The position numbers and the translations under genes are program-made. This document shows, one piece after another, positions 35,851 through 45,700 of a stretch of 64,000 bases of DNA. Origin of the DNA: Hartmannibacter diazotrophicus (lineage in GTDB: Bacteria; Pseudomonadota; Alphaproteobacteria; Rhizobiales; Pleomorphomonadaceae); assembly GCF_900231165.1 (NCBI RefSeq), contig NZ_LT960614.1:5263444-5327443 (forward strand), in the 5' to 3' direction. Positions within the stretch are counted from its first letter, which is position 1. Each line of letters begins with the position of its first letter. Below the pieces are notes generated by a model. It was not told the DNA's origin and did not search any database. It saw only the letters and a list, made by a program, of their open reading frames with translations.

Positions 35851-35919
35851 TGAACAATGTTCAATTTTCCGCTTGCCTGAACTTTGCTTCGTGCTAGTGT
35901 AGCAAATGAACGATGTTCA
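35851..35919. promoter_or_regulatory. paired operator palindromes between the TetR and Aas-type genes
   Basis: Two 13-base palindromes, TGAACAATGTTCA at 35851-35863 and TGAACGATGTTCA at 35907-35919, with centres 56 bases apart. Between them lies a plausible rightward promoter (TTGCCT at 35873 and TAGTGT at 35895, 16-base spacer). The spacing allows two TetR dimers to flank or clamp the promoter. Confidence 0.85.
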
Positions 35920-36059
35920 TAGCTCTTTGGTCACGCTGCCGCAACACGAACGCGCCATTTCCCCGTTCCAGCTTGCGTGAAACGGCCGGGGGCTGACACA
36001 TATGGACCCCGAGGGGACCGCCCGGCAAAAGGCCCGGGACGGTGGAGGAGATCAAGGCC

Positions 36060-39000
36060 ATGATGGGACAACTGATCCGCACGCGCCGGTTTGCACCGCT
36101 CTTTTCCTGTCAGTTTTTCTCCGCGCTCAACGACAACTTCCTCAAGAATGCGCTCGTTTTCCTGATTCTGCACCAGATCGGCGGCTCCACCGGCGAGGCA
36201 CTGGTGACGCTTGCCGGTGCGGTGCTGATCTTCCCCTTCTTCTTCCTGTCCGCTCTCGGCGGCGAGATCGCCGACCGCTACGACAAGGCGGTCATCGCCA
36301 AGCGGTTGAAATTCGCCGAGATCGGCGCGGCCGGCGTCGCGGTGACGGGTTTCCTGCTGCAGTCCGTGCCCGTCCTTTTCTTTGCGCTCTTCCTCTTCGG
36401 CGCCATCAGCGCCCTCTTCGGGCCGATCAAATACGGCATCCTGCCGGACCACCTGAAGACCGAGGAACTGCCCTCCGGCAACGCGCTCGTCGAGGCGGCG
36501 ACCTTCATCGCCATCGTCGCCGGCACCGTGCTCGCCTCCATCGCCTTTTCCGGCCGCGACCCGATCCGCATCGCTGTCATCCTGATGATCTTCTCTCTGA
36601 TCAGCTGGATCTCCGCCCGCATGATCCCGAGGACCGGCGAAAAGGCCCCGGACCTCAAGGTTCGTCTCAATATCGCCCGCTCGACCTGGGATCTGGTCAG
36701 CGAGCTGAAGTCCGACTGGAAGCTCTGGCGCGGCGGCATCATCGTCTCGATCTTCTGGCTGATGGGCGCGGTGGCCATGGCGCTGCTGCCCTCGCTGGTC
36801 GACGCCATCCTCGGCGGCAACGAGACGGTCATTTCGGCCTATCTCACCATCTTCGCCGTCTCCATCGGCCTCGGCTCCGCCCTTGCCTCCTGGCTCTGCA
36901 ACGGTCGCATCGTGCTGATCCCGGTGCCGATCGCCTCGCTCGTCATTGCGCTAGCGTCCTTCGATCTCGGCCTCACCGTGCTCGGTCACGAGCCGGTTGC
37001 CCGGGGCATGGATATCGCGACCTTCTTCCAGCAGGGCATTGCCTGGCATGTGGCGATCGACCTCGCCGTGCTGGCGATGGCCGGCGGCCTCTTCGTCGTG
37101 CCGTCCTTCGCCGCCGTGCAGGCCTGGGCGCCGGAAGACCGCCGCGCCCGCGTCGTTGCCGCCGTCAACATCCTCAATGCCGCCTTCATGGTCGGCGGCG
37201 CCATCGTCATGAGCCTTGCCCAGGCCGCCGGCGCCAGCGTCGGCATGGTCTTCCTCGGCCTTGCCGCGGTCGCGCTCGCCGCCGCCATCTGGATCGCGAG
37301 AGCCATGCCGACGAGCCTCTTCGGCGATTTCCTCTTCCTCTTCTTCCGCATCGTCTTCCGCATGGAAGTGCGCGGCCGGGAGAATATCGCCAAGGCCGGC
37401 AAGAAGGCCGTGATCGCCGTCAACCACGTCAGCCTGCTGGATGGTGCGGCCGCGCTCGCGATCCTGGAGAACGACCCGGTCTTTGCCATCGATCACACCA
37501 TCGCCCAGAAATGGTGGGTGAAGCCCTTCGTCAAGCTCACCCGCGCGATGCCGCTCGATCCGACCCGTCCGATGGCGACCCGCAGCCTGATCAAGGTCGT
37601 CGACGAGGGCGAGACGCTGGTGATCTTCCCCGAAGGCCGCATCACCCGCACCGGCAGCCTGATGAAGGTCTATGATGGCGCCGGTCTCATCGCCGACAAG
37701 ACCAACGCGGACGTCGTTCCGGTCCGCATCGAGGGCCTTGAGGCGACGCCCTTTTCCTACCTCACTGACGGCCAGGTCCGCCGCCGCTGGTTCCCCAAGG
37801 TGACCGTGACGATCCTGCCGCCGGTCAAGTTGGAGGTGAACGACGATCTGCGCGGCCGCTTCCGCCGCCAGGCCGCCGGGGCGAGCCTCTATTCGGTCAT
37901 GTCGGATCTCATCTTCCGCACGACGCCCATCGACCGGTCGATCCATGCGGCAGTGGTCGCGGCGGCCAAGGAGCATGGTCCGGGACGCGTTGCCGTCGAG
38001 GACCCGGTGTCCGGCGCGCTCACTTATCGCAAGCTTTTGGTCGGCGCCCGCGCGCTCGGCGGCAAGCTGACGGGCTTTGCCCCTGTCGGCGGCGCGGTCG
38101 GCGTCCTGCTGCCGACGGCCAATGGCACGGTCGCGACCGTGCTGGCGCTCGCCTCGGCCGGCCGCGTGCCGGCGATGATCAATTTCACCGCCGGGGTGGC
38201 CAACATTCTGTCCGCCTGCAGGACCTCCGGTGTCGAGACGATCCTGACCTCACGCGTCTTCATCGAAAAGGGCAAGCTGGACAAACTCATCGCCGGGCTC
38301 GAGGGCCATGTCGGGATCGTCTACCTGGAGGATATCCGGGGCGATATCACCCTTGCCGACAAGCTCGGTGCCCTTTGGAAGTGGAAGACGCCGCTCGTGC
38401 CCCGCAAGGGCGAGGATGCGGCCGCGATCCTCTTCACGTCCGGGTCGGAAGGCGCGCCGAAGGGCGTCGTGCTCTCCTCCACCAACATGATCGCCAATGT
38501 CGCGCAGGTTGCCGCCCGGATCGACTTCGGCCGCGAGGACAAGATCTTCAACGTCCTGCCGCTGTTCCACAGCTTCGGCCTGACGGCGTCGACCATCCTG
38601 CCGCTCGTCTCGGGCGTGCCGGTCTATCTCTACCCGACGCCGCTGCACTACCGGATCATCCCCGAACTCGTCTACGCCACCAATGCGACGGCGCTCTTCG
38701 GCACGGACACCTTCCTCACCGGATACGCCCGCTCGGCCCACGCCTATGATTTCCGCTCGCTGCGCTACGTCGTGGCGGGTGCGGAACCGGTACGCGACGC
38801 GACCCGCCGCGTCTGGCTGGAAAAATTCGGCCTGCGCGTGCTCGAAGGCTACGGCGTGACAGAAACGGCGCCGGTGCTTGCCCTCAACACGCCGATGTTC
38901 AATCGCTTTGGCACGGTCGGTCGCATGCTGCCGGGCATGGAGGCCCGCCTTGAGGCCGTCGACGGCATCACCGAGGGGGGCCGCCTGCATGTGCGGGGCC

Positions 39001-39455
39001 CGAATGTGATGCTCGGCTATCTGATGAACGACCGCCCGCGCGAGCTTCAGCCGCCGCACGAGGGCTGGCACGACACCGGCGATATCGTCGCGATCGATAC
39101 GGAGGGGTTCATCGCCATCAAGGGCCGCGCCAAGCGCTTCGCCAAGATCGGAGGCGAGATGGTCTCGCTCGCCGCCGTCGAGAAGATCGCCGTCGAGCTC
39201 TGGCCGGGGGCAGCCTCCGCGGTGGTCGCAAGGCCGGATCCGCGCAAGGGCGAACGGCTCATTCTGTTGACGACCGAAAAGAAGGCGAGCCGGGGCGACT
39301 TCCAGGCTTTTGCGAAGGAGAAGGGCGCCAGCGAACTGATGATGCCCGCCGAGGTGCAGGTGGTCGAGGCGCTGCCGCTGCTCGGCACCGGCAAGATCGA
39401 CTATGTGACGCTCAATCGCGAGGTCGCCGAAAGCGAGGCGGCGAGCGCCGCGTGA
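36060..39455 (+). CDS. aas: three-domain Aas-type protein: MFS transporter, PlsC acyltransferase and acyl-AMP ligase
   Basis: 1131 residues. N-terminal ~400 residues: twelve-helix MFS domain of the lysophospholipid transporter LplT type (RRFAPLFSCQFFSALNDNFLKNAL). Residues about 430-620: PlsC-type acyltransferase with NHVSLLD (HxxxxD) and FPEGRITRTG. Residues about 650-1120: acyl-AMP/ACP ligase with FTSGSEGAPKG and GYGVTETAP. Together they take up lysophospholipids and re-acylate them at the inner membrane, a fusion of E. coli LplT and Aas. ATG start at 36060 with GGAGGAG 9 bases upstream. Probably repressed by the divergent TetR protein. Confidence 0.93.
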   Translation: MMGQLIRTRRFAPLFSCQFFSALNDNFLKNALVFLILHQIGGSTGEALVTLAGAVLIFPFFFLSALGGEIADRYDKAVIAKRLKFAEIGAAGVAVTGFLLQSVPVLFFALFLFGAISALFGPIKYGILPDHLKTEELPSGNALVEAATFIAIVAGTVLASIAFSGRDPIRIAVILMIFSLISWISARMIPRTGEKAPDLKVRLNIARSTWDLVSELKSDWKLWRGGIIVSIFWLMGAVAMALLPSLVDAILGGNETVISAYLTIFAVSIGLGSALASWLCNGRIVLIPVPIASLVIALASFDLGLTVLGHEPVARGMDIATFFQQGIAWHVAIDLAVLAMAGGLFVVPSFAAVQAWAPEDRRARVVAAVNILNAAFMVGGAIVMSLAQAAGASVGMVFLGLAAVALAAAIWIARAMPTSLFGDFLFLFFRIVFRMEVRGRENIAKAGKKAVIAVNHVSLLDGAAALAILENDPVFAIDHTIAQKWWVKPFVKLTRAMPLDPTRPMATRSLIKVVDEGETLVIFPEGRITRTGSLMKVYDGAGLIADKTNADVVPVRIEGLEATPFSYLTDGQVRRRWFPKVTVTILPPVKLEVNDDLRGRFRRQAAGASLYSVMSDLIFRTTPIDRSIHAAVVAAAKEHGPGRVAVEDPVSGALTYRKLLVGARALGGKLTGFAPVGGAVGVLLPTANGTVATVLALASAGRVPAMINFTAGVANILSACRTSGVETILTSRVFIEKGKLDKLIAGLEGHVGIVYLEDIRGDITLADKLGALWKWKTPLVPRKGEDAAAILFTSGSEGAPKGVVLSSTNMIANVAQVAARIDFGREDKIFNVLPLFHSFGLTASTILPLVSGVPVYLYPTPLHYRIIPELVYATNATALFGTDTFLTGYARSAHAYDFRSLRYVVAGAEPVRDATRRVWLEKFGLRVLEGYGVTETAPVLALNTPMFNRFGTVGRMLPGMEARLEAVDGITEGGRLHVRGPNVMLGYLMNDRPRELQPPHEGWHDTGDIVAIDTEGFIAIKGRAKRFAKIGGEMVSLAAVEKIAVELWPGAASAVVARPDPRKGERLILLTTEKKASRGDFQAFAKEKGASELMMPAEVQVVEALPLLGTGKIDYVTLNREVAESEAASAA

Positions 39456-39519
39456 AGGTCCGACGACACGCGGCCGTCAGACTGATGGCCGCGTCTTCCG
39501 ATCGCCGGCCATCGGACGG

Positions 39520-39846
39520 TCAGTAATGCATCACATGCGAATGCGCCGAAGCCTTGACGGGAGCCGGAGAGGAGTCCCCCCAGGCGGCCAACTCCAGGTC
39601 TTCGATCGGCGATGCCAGGCTCAACTTCGGACATCCGCCCTTGAGGGGCGCCCACGAGGTCACATTCTGGTTCATGCGGCATTCCATCATCACGGATTTG
39701 TTGCCGAGAGTGATGCAGGCGCGCTCGCCGAGCTTCCATTCGCTGCCCTGGAACCGGCAGGAGCAGGTCGCCGATGCCGCAAGGGTCCCGGCCAGTAGCG
39801 CGGCAGTCGCGAGTGCAAGAGAAATAAGACTTGCTCTGGCTGTCAT
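39520..39846 (-). CDS. small exported protein of unknown function
   Basis: 108 residues. Signal peptide (TARASLISLALATAALLAGTLAASA) followed by a mature part with four cysteines (CSCRF, ACITL, ECRMN, GCPK), so probably disulphide-bonded in the periplasm. The C-terminus is His/Ser-rich (KASAHSHVMHY), possibly metal binding. No family recognised, although similar short exported proteins occur in Rhizobiales. Start ATG is preceded by GGAGGAC. It converges with the Aas-type gene. Confidence 0.75.
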   Translation of the reverse strand: MTARASLISLALATAALLAGTLAASATCSCRFQGSEWKLGERACITLGNKSVMMECRMNQNVTSWAPLKGGCPKLSLASPIEDLELAAWGDSSPAPVKASAHSHVMHY

Positions 39847-40093
39847 GGCAATGTCCTCCCCCAATGAGGAAGTCTATACCTTCAAGCCGCGTGTGCAATA
39901 TTTAAGGTTGCACAAAATAACCACACGATCGACGCATCGCTGGGCAGGAGCTTAAGTCTTTGCGTTTCTTGCCTTTTGCCGGGAGGATCAGGTCGTGCGG
40001 CGACCTGACGATAGCGGCGTTCACCGTGCATCAAGCATTTTCGGACAGCGTGGACGGCGCTAACAGCGGCTCCTCCAACCGGTCAATTCCGCC

Positions 40094-41041
40094 ATGCCGA
40101 CGTCTTCCGCCCCGATCGTCATCATGACGCCGGCCCTGGCAACCGAGGTCGGGCGCTGGCTGGACGGCCTTGCCGGCGTACGGCGCCTCTCCCCGAAGAC
40201 GCGCGAGGCCTACGAGCGTGACCTCCGCCAGTTTGCCTCCTTCCTCACGTCGCATCTGGGAGCGCCGCCGTCGCCGAAGGATATCGCCGACCTGCGGCCG
40301 GCCGACTTTCGCGCCTTTCTCGCCCGTCGTCGGGCTGAGGGAGCCGGAGCGACGACACTGTCGCGCATCATGGCCGGTGTGCGCTCCTTTATCCGCCACC
40401 TGGAGCGCGAGGGCCTGGCCTCATCGGCCGCTGCCAGCGCGGCGCGCACGCCGAAGAAGCCGCATCGCCTGCCAAGGCCCCTTGCGGCGTCCGATGCCTT
40501 GCGCGTCGTTGACGCGGACGAGCAGCCCGCCGAGGAGGCTTGGGTCGCCGCGCGCGATGCCGCCGTCCTGATGCTGCTCTATGGCGCAGGCCTGCGTATC
40601 GGCGAGGCCGTCGGCCTCAACCGGTCCGACTGCCCGCCGGTGTCCGGCGGAGCCATGCGCGTGACCGGCAAGGGTGGCAAGACCCGCATCGTGCCGGTCC
40701 TGCCGACGGTCGGCCGGGCAATCGCCGACTATCTGGCGCTTTGCCCCTATGCGCTTGCGCCAGAGGGCCCGCTGTTCGTCGGGGTAAAGGGCGGCCGGCT
40801 GAGCGCCCGGATCATCCAGCTCACCATGGAACGGCTGCGCGGGGCTCTCGGCCTGCCGGAGGGGGCGACGCCCCATGCCCTTCGCCACTCCTTCGCCACC
40901 CATCTGCTGGCGGGAGGAGGCGATCTCAGGACCATTCAGGAACTGCTGGGTCACGCCAGCCTCTCGACGACGCAGGTCTATACCGGCGTCGACACCTCCC
41001 GGCTTCTCGACGCCTACGAAAAGGCACATCCGCGCGCGTAA
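40094..41041 (+). CDS. xerC: tyrosine recombinase XerC
   Basis: 315 residues, the size of chromosomal Xer recombinases. N-terminal SAM-like core-binding domain (SPKTREAYERDLRQF) and catalytic domain with R168 (GAGLRIGEA), H261-x-x-R264 (HALRHSF), H287 (LLGHASL) and nucleophile Y296 (TTQVYTGVD). It acts with XerD at dif to resolve chromosome dimers. The compact size, high GC and lack of phage neighbours argue against a mobile-element integrase. A start at M11 (40124) is also possible. Confidence 0.9.
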   Translation: MPTSSAPIVIMTPALATEVGRWLDGLAGVRRLSPKTREAYERDLRQFASFLTSHLGAPPSPKDIADLRPADFRAFLARRRAEGAGATTLSRIMAGVRSFIRHLEREGLASSAAASAARTPKKPHRLPRPLAASDALRVVDADEQPAEEAWVAARDAAVLMLLYGAGLRIGEAVGLNRSDCPPVSGGAMRVTGKGGKTRIVPVLPTVGRAIADYLALCPYALAPEGPLFVGVKGGRLSARIIQLTMERLRGALGLPEGATPHALRHSFATHLLAGGGDLRTIQELLGHASLSTTQVYTGVDTSRLLDAYEKAHPRA

Positions 41042-41096
41042 ACTCTTTCTTAGCCGTAAAAAGAATGCCCGCCGATCGACTGACCGACCGTGTCCG

Positions 41097-41897
41097 TCAG
41101 CGGGCCGGAAGCTGAGGCGGCGCGGTTTCTTCCAGGTCATCGGCCAGAAGCACCGGCACGCCATGCGCGTCGAGAACGCGCGCGAGTTCCGGCGGCGGCA
41201 TCGCCTCGGAGATGATGGCGTCGATATCGTCGAAGTCGCACACCCGGACGAGGGCCGAGCGGTTGAACTTCATGGCGTCGGTGACGATGACCCTGTTCTC
41301 GCCGCGCTTCAGGACCTCGGCGGCGAACTCGGCCTCCTCGAAATCGAAGTCCATCGGGCCCGATATGGGATCGATGGCGCCGATCGTGATGATCGAGTGG
41401 CGGACGCTGAACCTGCGGACGAAATCGAGCGCCGGCGTGCCGAAAGCCGCTCCGTTGTCGCCCCGGATCTCGCCGCCGGCCATGTAGACCCTGTTGCTGC
41501 TGACACCGGAGAGAATCCGCGCGATATCGGCGGAATTGGTGACGACGGTCAGGTCATGTTTGACGGTCAGCGCCCTGGCGACGAAGCTCGTCGTCGTCCC
41601 CGTGTCCATCATCAGCGAATCGCCGTCGGCAACAAGGCCCGCAACCCGCCTTGCGATCGCGCGCTTGGCCTCGGAATGCTCGCGCATGCGCCGCTCGAAG
41701 GGGGCTTCGCTCTGTCGCTCGGGCAGGGCGACCGCCCCGTGCATCTTGATGATGAGTCCTTCGACGGCAAGCGGCTTCACGTCGCGCCGGATCGTCTCCA
41801 GGGACACGCTGAGGCGGTCCGCGAGATCTGAGATCGTCGTGGTGCCGTTGTCGTGCAGGATACGGAGGATCTCGGAATGGCGCTTGGATGGTCTCAA
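41097..41897 (-). CDS. DeoR family transcriptional regulator
   Basis: 266 residues from a TTG start preceded by AGAGG; an upstream in-frame TTG (41924) would add nine residues. DeoR helix-turn-helix (TTISDLADRLSVSLETIRRDVKPLAVEGLI) and the sugar-phosphate sensor domain (DSLMMDTGTTTSFVARAL, VTNSADIARIL, YMAGGEIRGDNGA) are clear, closest in style to GlpR-type repressors of glycerol or sugar-phosphate genes. No sugar operon is adjacent, so its target is unknown. It converges with xerC. Confidence 0.92.
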   Translation of the reverse strand: MRPSKRHSEILRILHDNGTTTISDLADRLSVSLETIRRDVKPLAVEGLIIKMHGAVALPERQSEAPFERRMREHSEAKRAIARRVAGLVADGDSLMMDTGTTTSFVARALTVKHDLTVVTNSADIARILSGVSSNRVYMAGGEIRGDNGAAFGTPALDFVRRFSVRHSIITIGAIDPISGPMDFDFEEAEFAAEVLKRGENRVIVTDAMKFNRSALVRVCDFDDIDAIISEAMPPPELARVLDAHGVPVLLADDLEETAPPQLPAR

Positions 41898-42137
41898 GGC
41901 ACGACCTCTAAGAAATAAACGCAAACACGGGGCGCATTCTGTGCGGTCGCGCCGAAAGTATGCTGTCTATGAAATCATATTGCCCGTAGGTCGACAATCG
42001 ACATTCACGGATCCCTCGAGGTCATCCGGCCGAACGCCGATCTTGTACGCACAAGACGGCGAAAGTTCGATGACCTGACTGTCGGGAGCACTGAAGAAGG
42101 ATCGGCCGCCGCGCTCCGGATGCCGGGCGGCGCGCCG

Positions 42138-42626
42138 TCAGGCCCTGTCGGTTCTCAGGTCCTCCGGCGAAAGGGAGACGATCCGCCCGAAGCCGGCGAC
42201 CAGATGCCCGCCGCTGATGTCGAGCCTGTAGAAGGAAAAGTCCGAAAAGCCGGCGTAGCCTTCGGCCTCCGGGTGGCGCGCGAGGAAGGATGCGCGCGCG
42301 TCGGCGGCCTCTTCGCTGTCCTTCGGGAGCTTGACGATATGGCCCTCGAGCGTCAGGCGGGCACCGGCCAGCGGATCGCCGCCTTCGCCGCCCGGCGCGA
42401 CGAGGAGCAGCGAGGCTCGCCCGTCGCGCTCGACATTGCGGGTGTGGACGGCAAGCTGCGAGAGCAGCAGCAGGGGACAGCCGGCCGCATCGGGCGCCAC
42501 GGTCACGAAGCTGGCAAAGGGAGCGCCGGCGTCTCCAAGGCTCGCAAGGGCTGCTGTCCCGGTTTGCGTCAGGATGCGGCGCGCTGTCCCGGCAGCGTCG
42601 AAGGATTGGTCAGGCCGGTCGGTCAT
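42138..42626 (-). CDS. HugZ/pyridoxamine 5'-phosphate oxidase-like protein
   Basis: 162 residues. FMN-binding split-barrel fold with LASLGDAGAPFASFVTVAPDAAG at the start and LLLLSQLAVHTRNVERDGRASLLL, typical of HugZ-like heme-handling and related PNPOx-like proteins. It lacks the C-terminal DUF2470 heme-associated domain present in longer (about 240 residue) HugZ proteins, so a role in heme use is doubtful. It ends in GFGRIVSLSPEDLR. Upstream of chvI on the opposite strand. Confidence 0.87.
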   Translation of the reverse strand: MTDRPDQSFDAAGTARRILTQTGTAALASLGDAGAPFASFVTVAPDAAGCPLLLLSQLAVHTRNVERDGRASLLLVAPGGEGGDPLAGARLTLEGHIVKLPKDSEEAADARASFLARHPEAEGYAGFSDFSFYRLDISGGHLVAGFGRIVSLSPEDLRTDRA

Positions 42627-42897
42627 GGAGAGGTCCGTTGCCGTTGAGGGCGGTGTCTGGCTCGCGGCACAGTTTCCGATTTGCGGCGAAAACGCCAGCC
42701 CTGCTCGCTGAGGCTGTCGCTATTTTGCGGTGAATGCCTTATTTTATGCGTATTCTTCCGGCGAAAAAAGCAGCCATCTTCGAAAGATCCGGCCTGTGGA
42801 CGCCGGAAGAGGCGCACGGTCGCGATCGGTTATGCAGGGGGATGCCGCAAGGCGGCAAGCCGGTGACCCGAGACGGCCCGAAAGAACGAAAGACGAT

Positions 42898-43599
42898 ATG
42901 CCAACCATCGCATTGGTCGACGACGACCGGAACATTCTTGCTTCTGTCTCCATCGCGCTCGAATCGGAAGGCTACCGCGTCGACACATATACCGATGGCG
43001 CCTCCGCACTGGACGGCCTTGCCAAGGCGCCGGCGGACATGGCCATCCTGGATATCAAGATGCCGCGCATGGACGGCATGGAACTCCTGCGCCGGCTGCG
43101 CCAGAAGTCCGACATGCCGGTCATCTTCCTGACCTCCAAGGACGACGAGATCGACGAGCTTTTCGGCCTCAAGATGGGCGCCGACGATTTCATCCGCAAA
43201 CCCTTCTCGCAGCGCCTGCTGGTCGAGCGCGTCAAGGCCGTGATGCGCCGCATCAGCCCGCGCGATCCGTCGGCGCCGAAGGTCACAGACACCGCGCGCA
43301 ACATCGATCGCGGCCCGCTGATGATGGATCCCGAGCGCCACACCTGCACCTGGAACGGCCAGAACGTGACGCTCACCGTGACGGAGTTCCTGATTCTCTA
43401 TGCCCTCGCGCAGCGCCCCGGCGTGGTGAAGAGCCGCAATGCGCTGATGGATGCCGCCTACGACGATCAGGTCTATGTCGACGATCGCACGATCGACAGC
43501 CATATCAAGCGGTTGCGCAAGAAGTTCAAGGCAATCGACGACGACTTCGACATGATCGAGACGCTCTACGGCGTCGGATACCGCTTCCGCGAAATGTGA
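42898..43599 (+). CDS. chvI: response regulator ChvI
   Basis: 233 residues. OmpR-type: receiver with DDD acid pocket (8-10), phosphoacceptor D52 (ILDIKMPR) and FIRKPFS lysine, then a winged helix with [25 protein letters not shown] and [16 protein letters not shown], a signature of ChvI. With ChvG it controls envelope, exopolysaccharide and acid-stress genes in Rhizobiales. Start is an ATG at 42898 giving [10 protein letters not shown]; ribosome site is weak. chvG follows after 207 bases. Confidence 0.97.
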   Translation: MPTIALVDDDRNILASVSIALESEGYRVDTYTDGASALDGLAKAPADMAILDIKMPRMDGMELLRRLRQKSDMPVIFLTSKDDEIDELFGLKMGADDFIRKPFSQRLLVERVKAVMRRISPRDPSAPKVTDTARNIDRGPLMMDPERHTCTWNGQNVTLTVTEFLILYALAQRPGVVKSRNALMDAAYDDQVYVDDRTIDSHIKRLRKKFKAIDDDFDMIETLYGVGYRFREM

Positions 43600-43806
43600 G
43601 CCGGTTTCCGCCGCAATCGTGTGGCCCCCACTTGCCGAGGTCGGCCACCCGGCGTAGCTAGGGAAGCCTGCGGGCGGATCGGTTCGGGACCGTCCGTCGC
43701 AGGTCCGCGCGCCGAAACATGACCGCCTTGCGGCTGGACGAGGCAGCGCGGCATCGGTGCCGGAGGACGGGGAGAAATCGCGTCGGGCAGCCACAACGTT
43801 GGATGG

Positions 43807-45696
43807 ATGATGTCGACAGCCGACTACGAGGGGGCAAGATCGCAGATTGACGGCGACCCTTCGTCGGTTGTTCCGCGAAGAGAAGACCCGACGTTGCCCG
43901 AGCGTGACGACCGGGCCGACGCCGAACCGGAAGACCTCGACGAGCCGATATGGCCCTCGGAGCCAACCGGCCCGCGCAAGCGGCGCTGGTGGCGGCTGGC
44001 CCTTGCCCGCTTCTTCCACAACATGTCGTCGCATGCCTTTTCCTCGCTGACGCGGCGCATTCTCGTTCTGAATCTGGCCGGGCTTCTGGCGCTCGTGTCC
44101 GGCATTCTCTATCTCAACCAGTTCCGTGCCGGCCTCATCGACGCCCGGGTGGCGAGCCTTTTGACGCAGGGCGAGATCATCGCCGGCGCGATCGCGGCCT
44201 CGGCGACGGTCGAGACCGATTCGATCACGATCGACCCGGACAAGCTCATGCAGATGCAGGCGGATGCGCCGCCGCAGGGGCTCGACGAGAATCCGCAGGG
44301 ACTCGACTTCCCGATCAATCCCGAACGCGTCGCGCCGATTCTCCGCCGTCTGATTTCGCCGACGCGCACACGGGCGAGAATCTACGACCGCGAGGGCTTC
44401 CTCCTGCTCGATTCGCGCTTCTTCTATTCCCGCGGGCAGGTGCTGCGATTCGACCTGCCGCCGCCGGCCAACGAAGATCCCGGGATCATCGCACGATGGT
44501 GGGAAGAGCTGAAATACTGGTTCCGGCGCGGCGATCTGGCCGTCTACGAGGAGCGCAGCGGCTCGGACGGCAAGGGGTATCCGGAGGTGGCGACCGCGCT
44601 CTCCGGTGCGCCGGCGAGCGTCGTGCGGGTGAATGATAAGGGCGAGCTGATCGTCTCGGTCGCCGTTCCCGTGCAGCGCTTCCGCTCCGTCGTCGGCGCC
44701 CTGCTGCTCTCCACGCAAGGGGGCGACATCGATTCCATCGTCGAGGCCGAACGCCTTGCCATCGTGCGCGTCTTCTCGGTTGCGGCCGGCGTCATGGCGA
44801 TCCTGTCGATCCTCCTCGCCGGCACCATTGCGGCGCCGCTGCGCCGTCTTGCCGCCTCGGCCGACCGGGTGCGCCGGGGCGCGAAATCGCGCGGCGAAAT
44901 TCCCGATTTTTCCGATCGCCAGGACGAGATCGGCAATCTTGCCCGTTCCTTCCGCGAAATGACCAACGCGCTCTTCAATCGCATGGAGGCGATCGAGCGC
45001 TTCGCCGCCGACGTGTCGCACGAACTCAAGAACCCGCTGACCTCGCTCAGGAGTGCCGTCGAGACCCTGCCACTGGCGAGGAACGACGCCAGCCGCGAGC
45101 GGCTGATGGAAATCATCCAGCATGACGTGCGCCGGCTGGACCGGCTGATTTCCGACATTTCCGACGCCTCCCGCCTCGACGCGGAACTTGCCAGGGAGGA
45201 TTCCGAACTCGTCAACATCGGCGCGCTGCTGACGGGCGTCGTGAATCTGGCCAACGAAATCGGGCCGCAGGACTCCGCCCGCGTGCGGCTCGCCTTCGGC
45301 AAGGACACGGACCGGCGGAATCTCTTCGTCCTTGGTCACGACATTCGTCTGGGTCAGGTCGTCAACAATCTCATCGACAATGCCCGCTCCTTCTCGCCCC
45401 CCGGCGGCAAGGTGACGGTGACCGTCACCCGCAAGGCCGACACTTTCACCATCACGGTGGATGACGAGGGGCCGGGAATTCGCACCGAGGTCGTCGACCG
45501 CATCTTCGAGCGCTTCTATACCGACCGCCCCGAGGGCGAGAGTTTCGGTAACAATTCCGGCCTCGGCCTGTCGATCTCGCGCCAGATCGTCGAGGCGCAC
45601 CGCGGAACGATCGTCGCCACCAACCGCCGCGATCCGAAGGATCATGACGTCATCCTCGGCGCCCGCTTCATCGTGACCCTGCCGGCCGAAGGATAG
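43807..45696 (+). CDS. chvG: sensor histidine kinase ChvG
   Basis: 629 residues. Cytoplasmic Glu/Pro-rich N-terminal tail, first membrane helix about residue 85-105, a large periplasmic sensor domain, second helix (VFSVAAGVMAILSILLAG), HAMP, His405 in ADVSHELKNPLTSL and an HATPase domain (NNLIDNAR, VDDEGPGI, NSGLGLSIS). Partner of ChvI; in the related organisms it is held inactive by periplasmic ExoR. The N-terminal tail is a little longer than usual, and MM at the start leaves the exact ATG open (43807 or 43810). Confidence 0.97.
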   Translation: MMSTADYEGARSQIDGDPSSVVPRREDPTLPERDDRADAEPEDLDEPIWPSEPTGPRKRRWWRLALARFFHNMSSHAFSSLTRRILVLNLAGLLALVSGILYLNQFRAGLIDARVASLLTQGEIIAGAIAASATVETDSITIDPDKLMQMQADAPPQGLDENPQGLDFPINPERVAPILRRLISPTRTRARIYDREGFLLLDSRFFYSRGQVLRFDLPPPANEDPGIIARWWEELKYWFRRGDLAVYEERSGSDGKGYPEVATALSGAPASVVRVNDKGELIVSVAVPVQRFRSVVGALLLSTQGGDIDSIVEAERLAIVRVFSVAAGVMAILSILLAGTIAAPLRRLAASADRVRRGAKSRGEIPDFSDRQDEIGNLARSFREMTNALFNRMEAIERFAADVSHELKNPLTSLRSAVETLPLARNDASRERLMEIIQHDVRRLDRLISDISDASRLDAELAREDSELVNIGALLTGVVNLANEIGPQDSARVRLAFGKDTDRRNLFVLGHDIRLGQVVNNLIDNARSFSPPGGKVTVTVTRKADTFTITVDDEGPGIRTEVVDRIFERFYTDRPEGESFGNNSGLGLSISRQIVEAHRGTIVATNRRDPKDHDVILGARFIVTLPAEG

Positions 45697-45700
45697 GCGG

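Noticed and set aside
40094..41041. Phage or island integrase
   Set aside because: Size, motifs and high GC fit chromosomal XerC; no attachment repeats, tRNA or phage genes nearby.
41042..41096. Terminator between xerC and the DeoR gene
   Set aside because: Only a weak AT-rich imperfect hairpin is present; not strong enough to call.
42739..45645. A 968-codon open frame antisense to chvI/chvG
   Set aside because: It covers two unmistakable genes on the other strand and its translation is Arg/Gly/Asp-rich with no family resemblance, a common shadow in GC-rich DNA.
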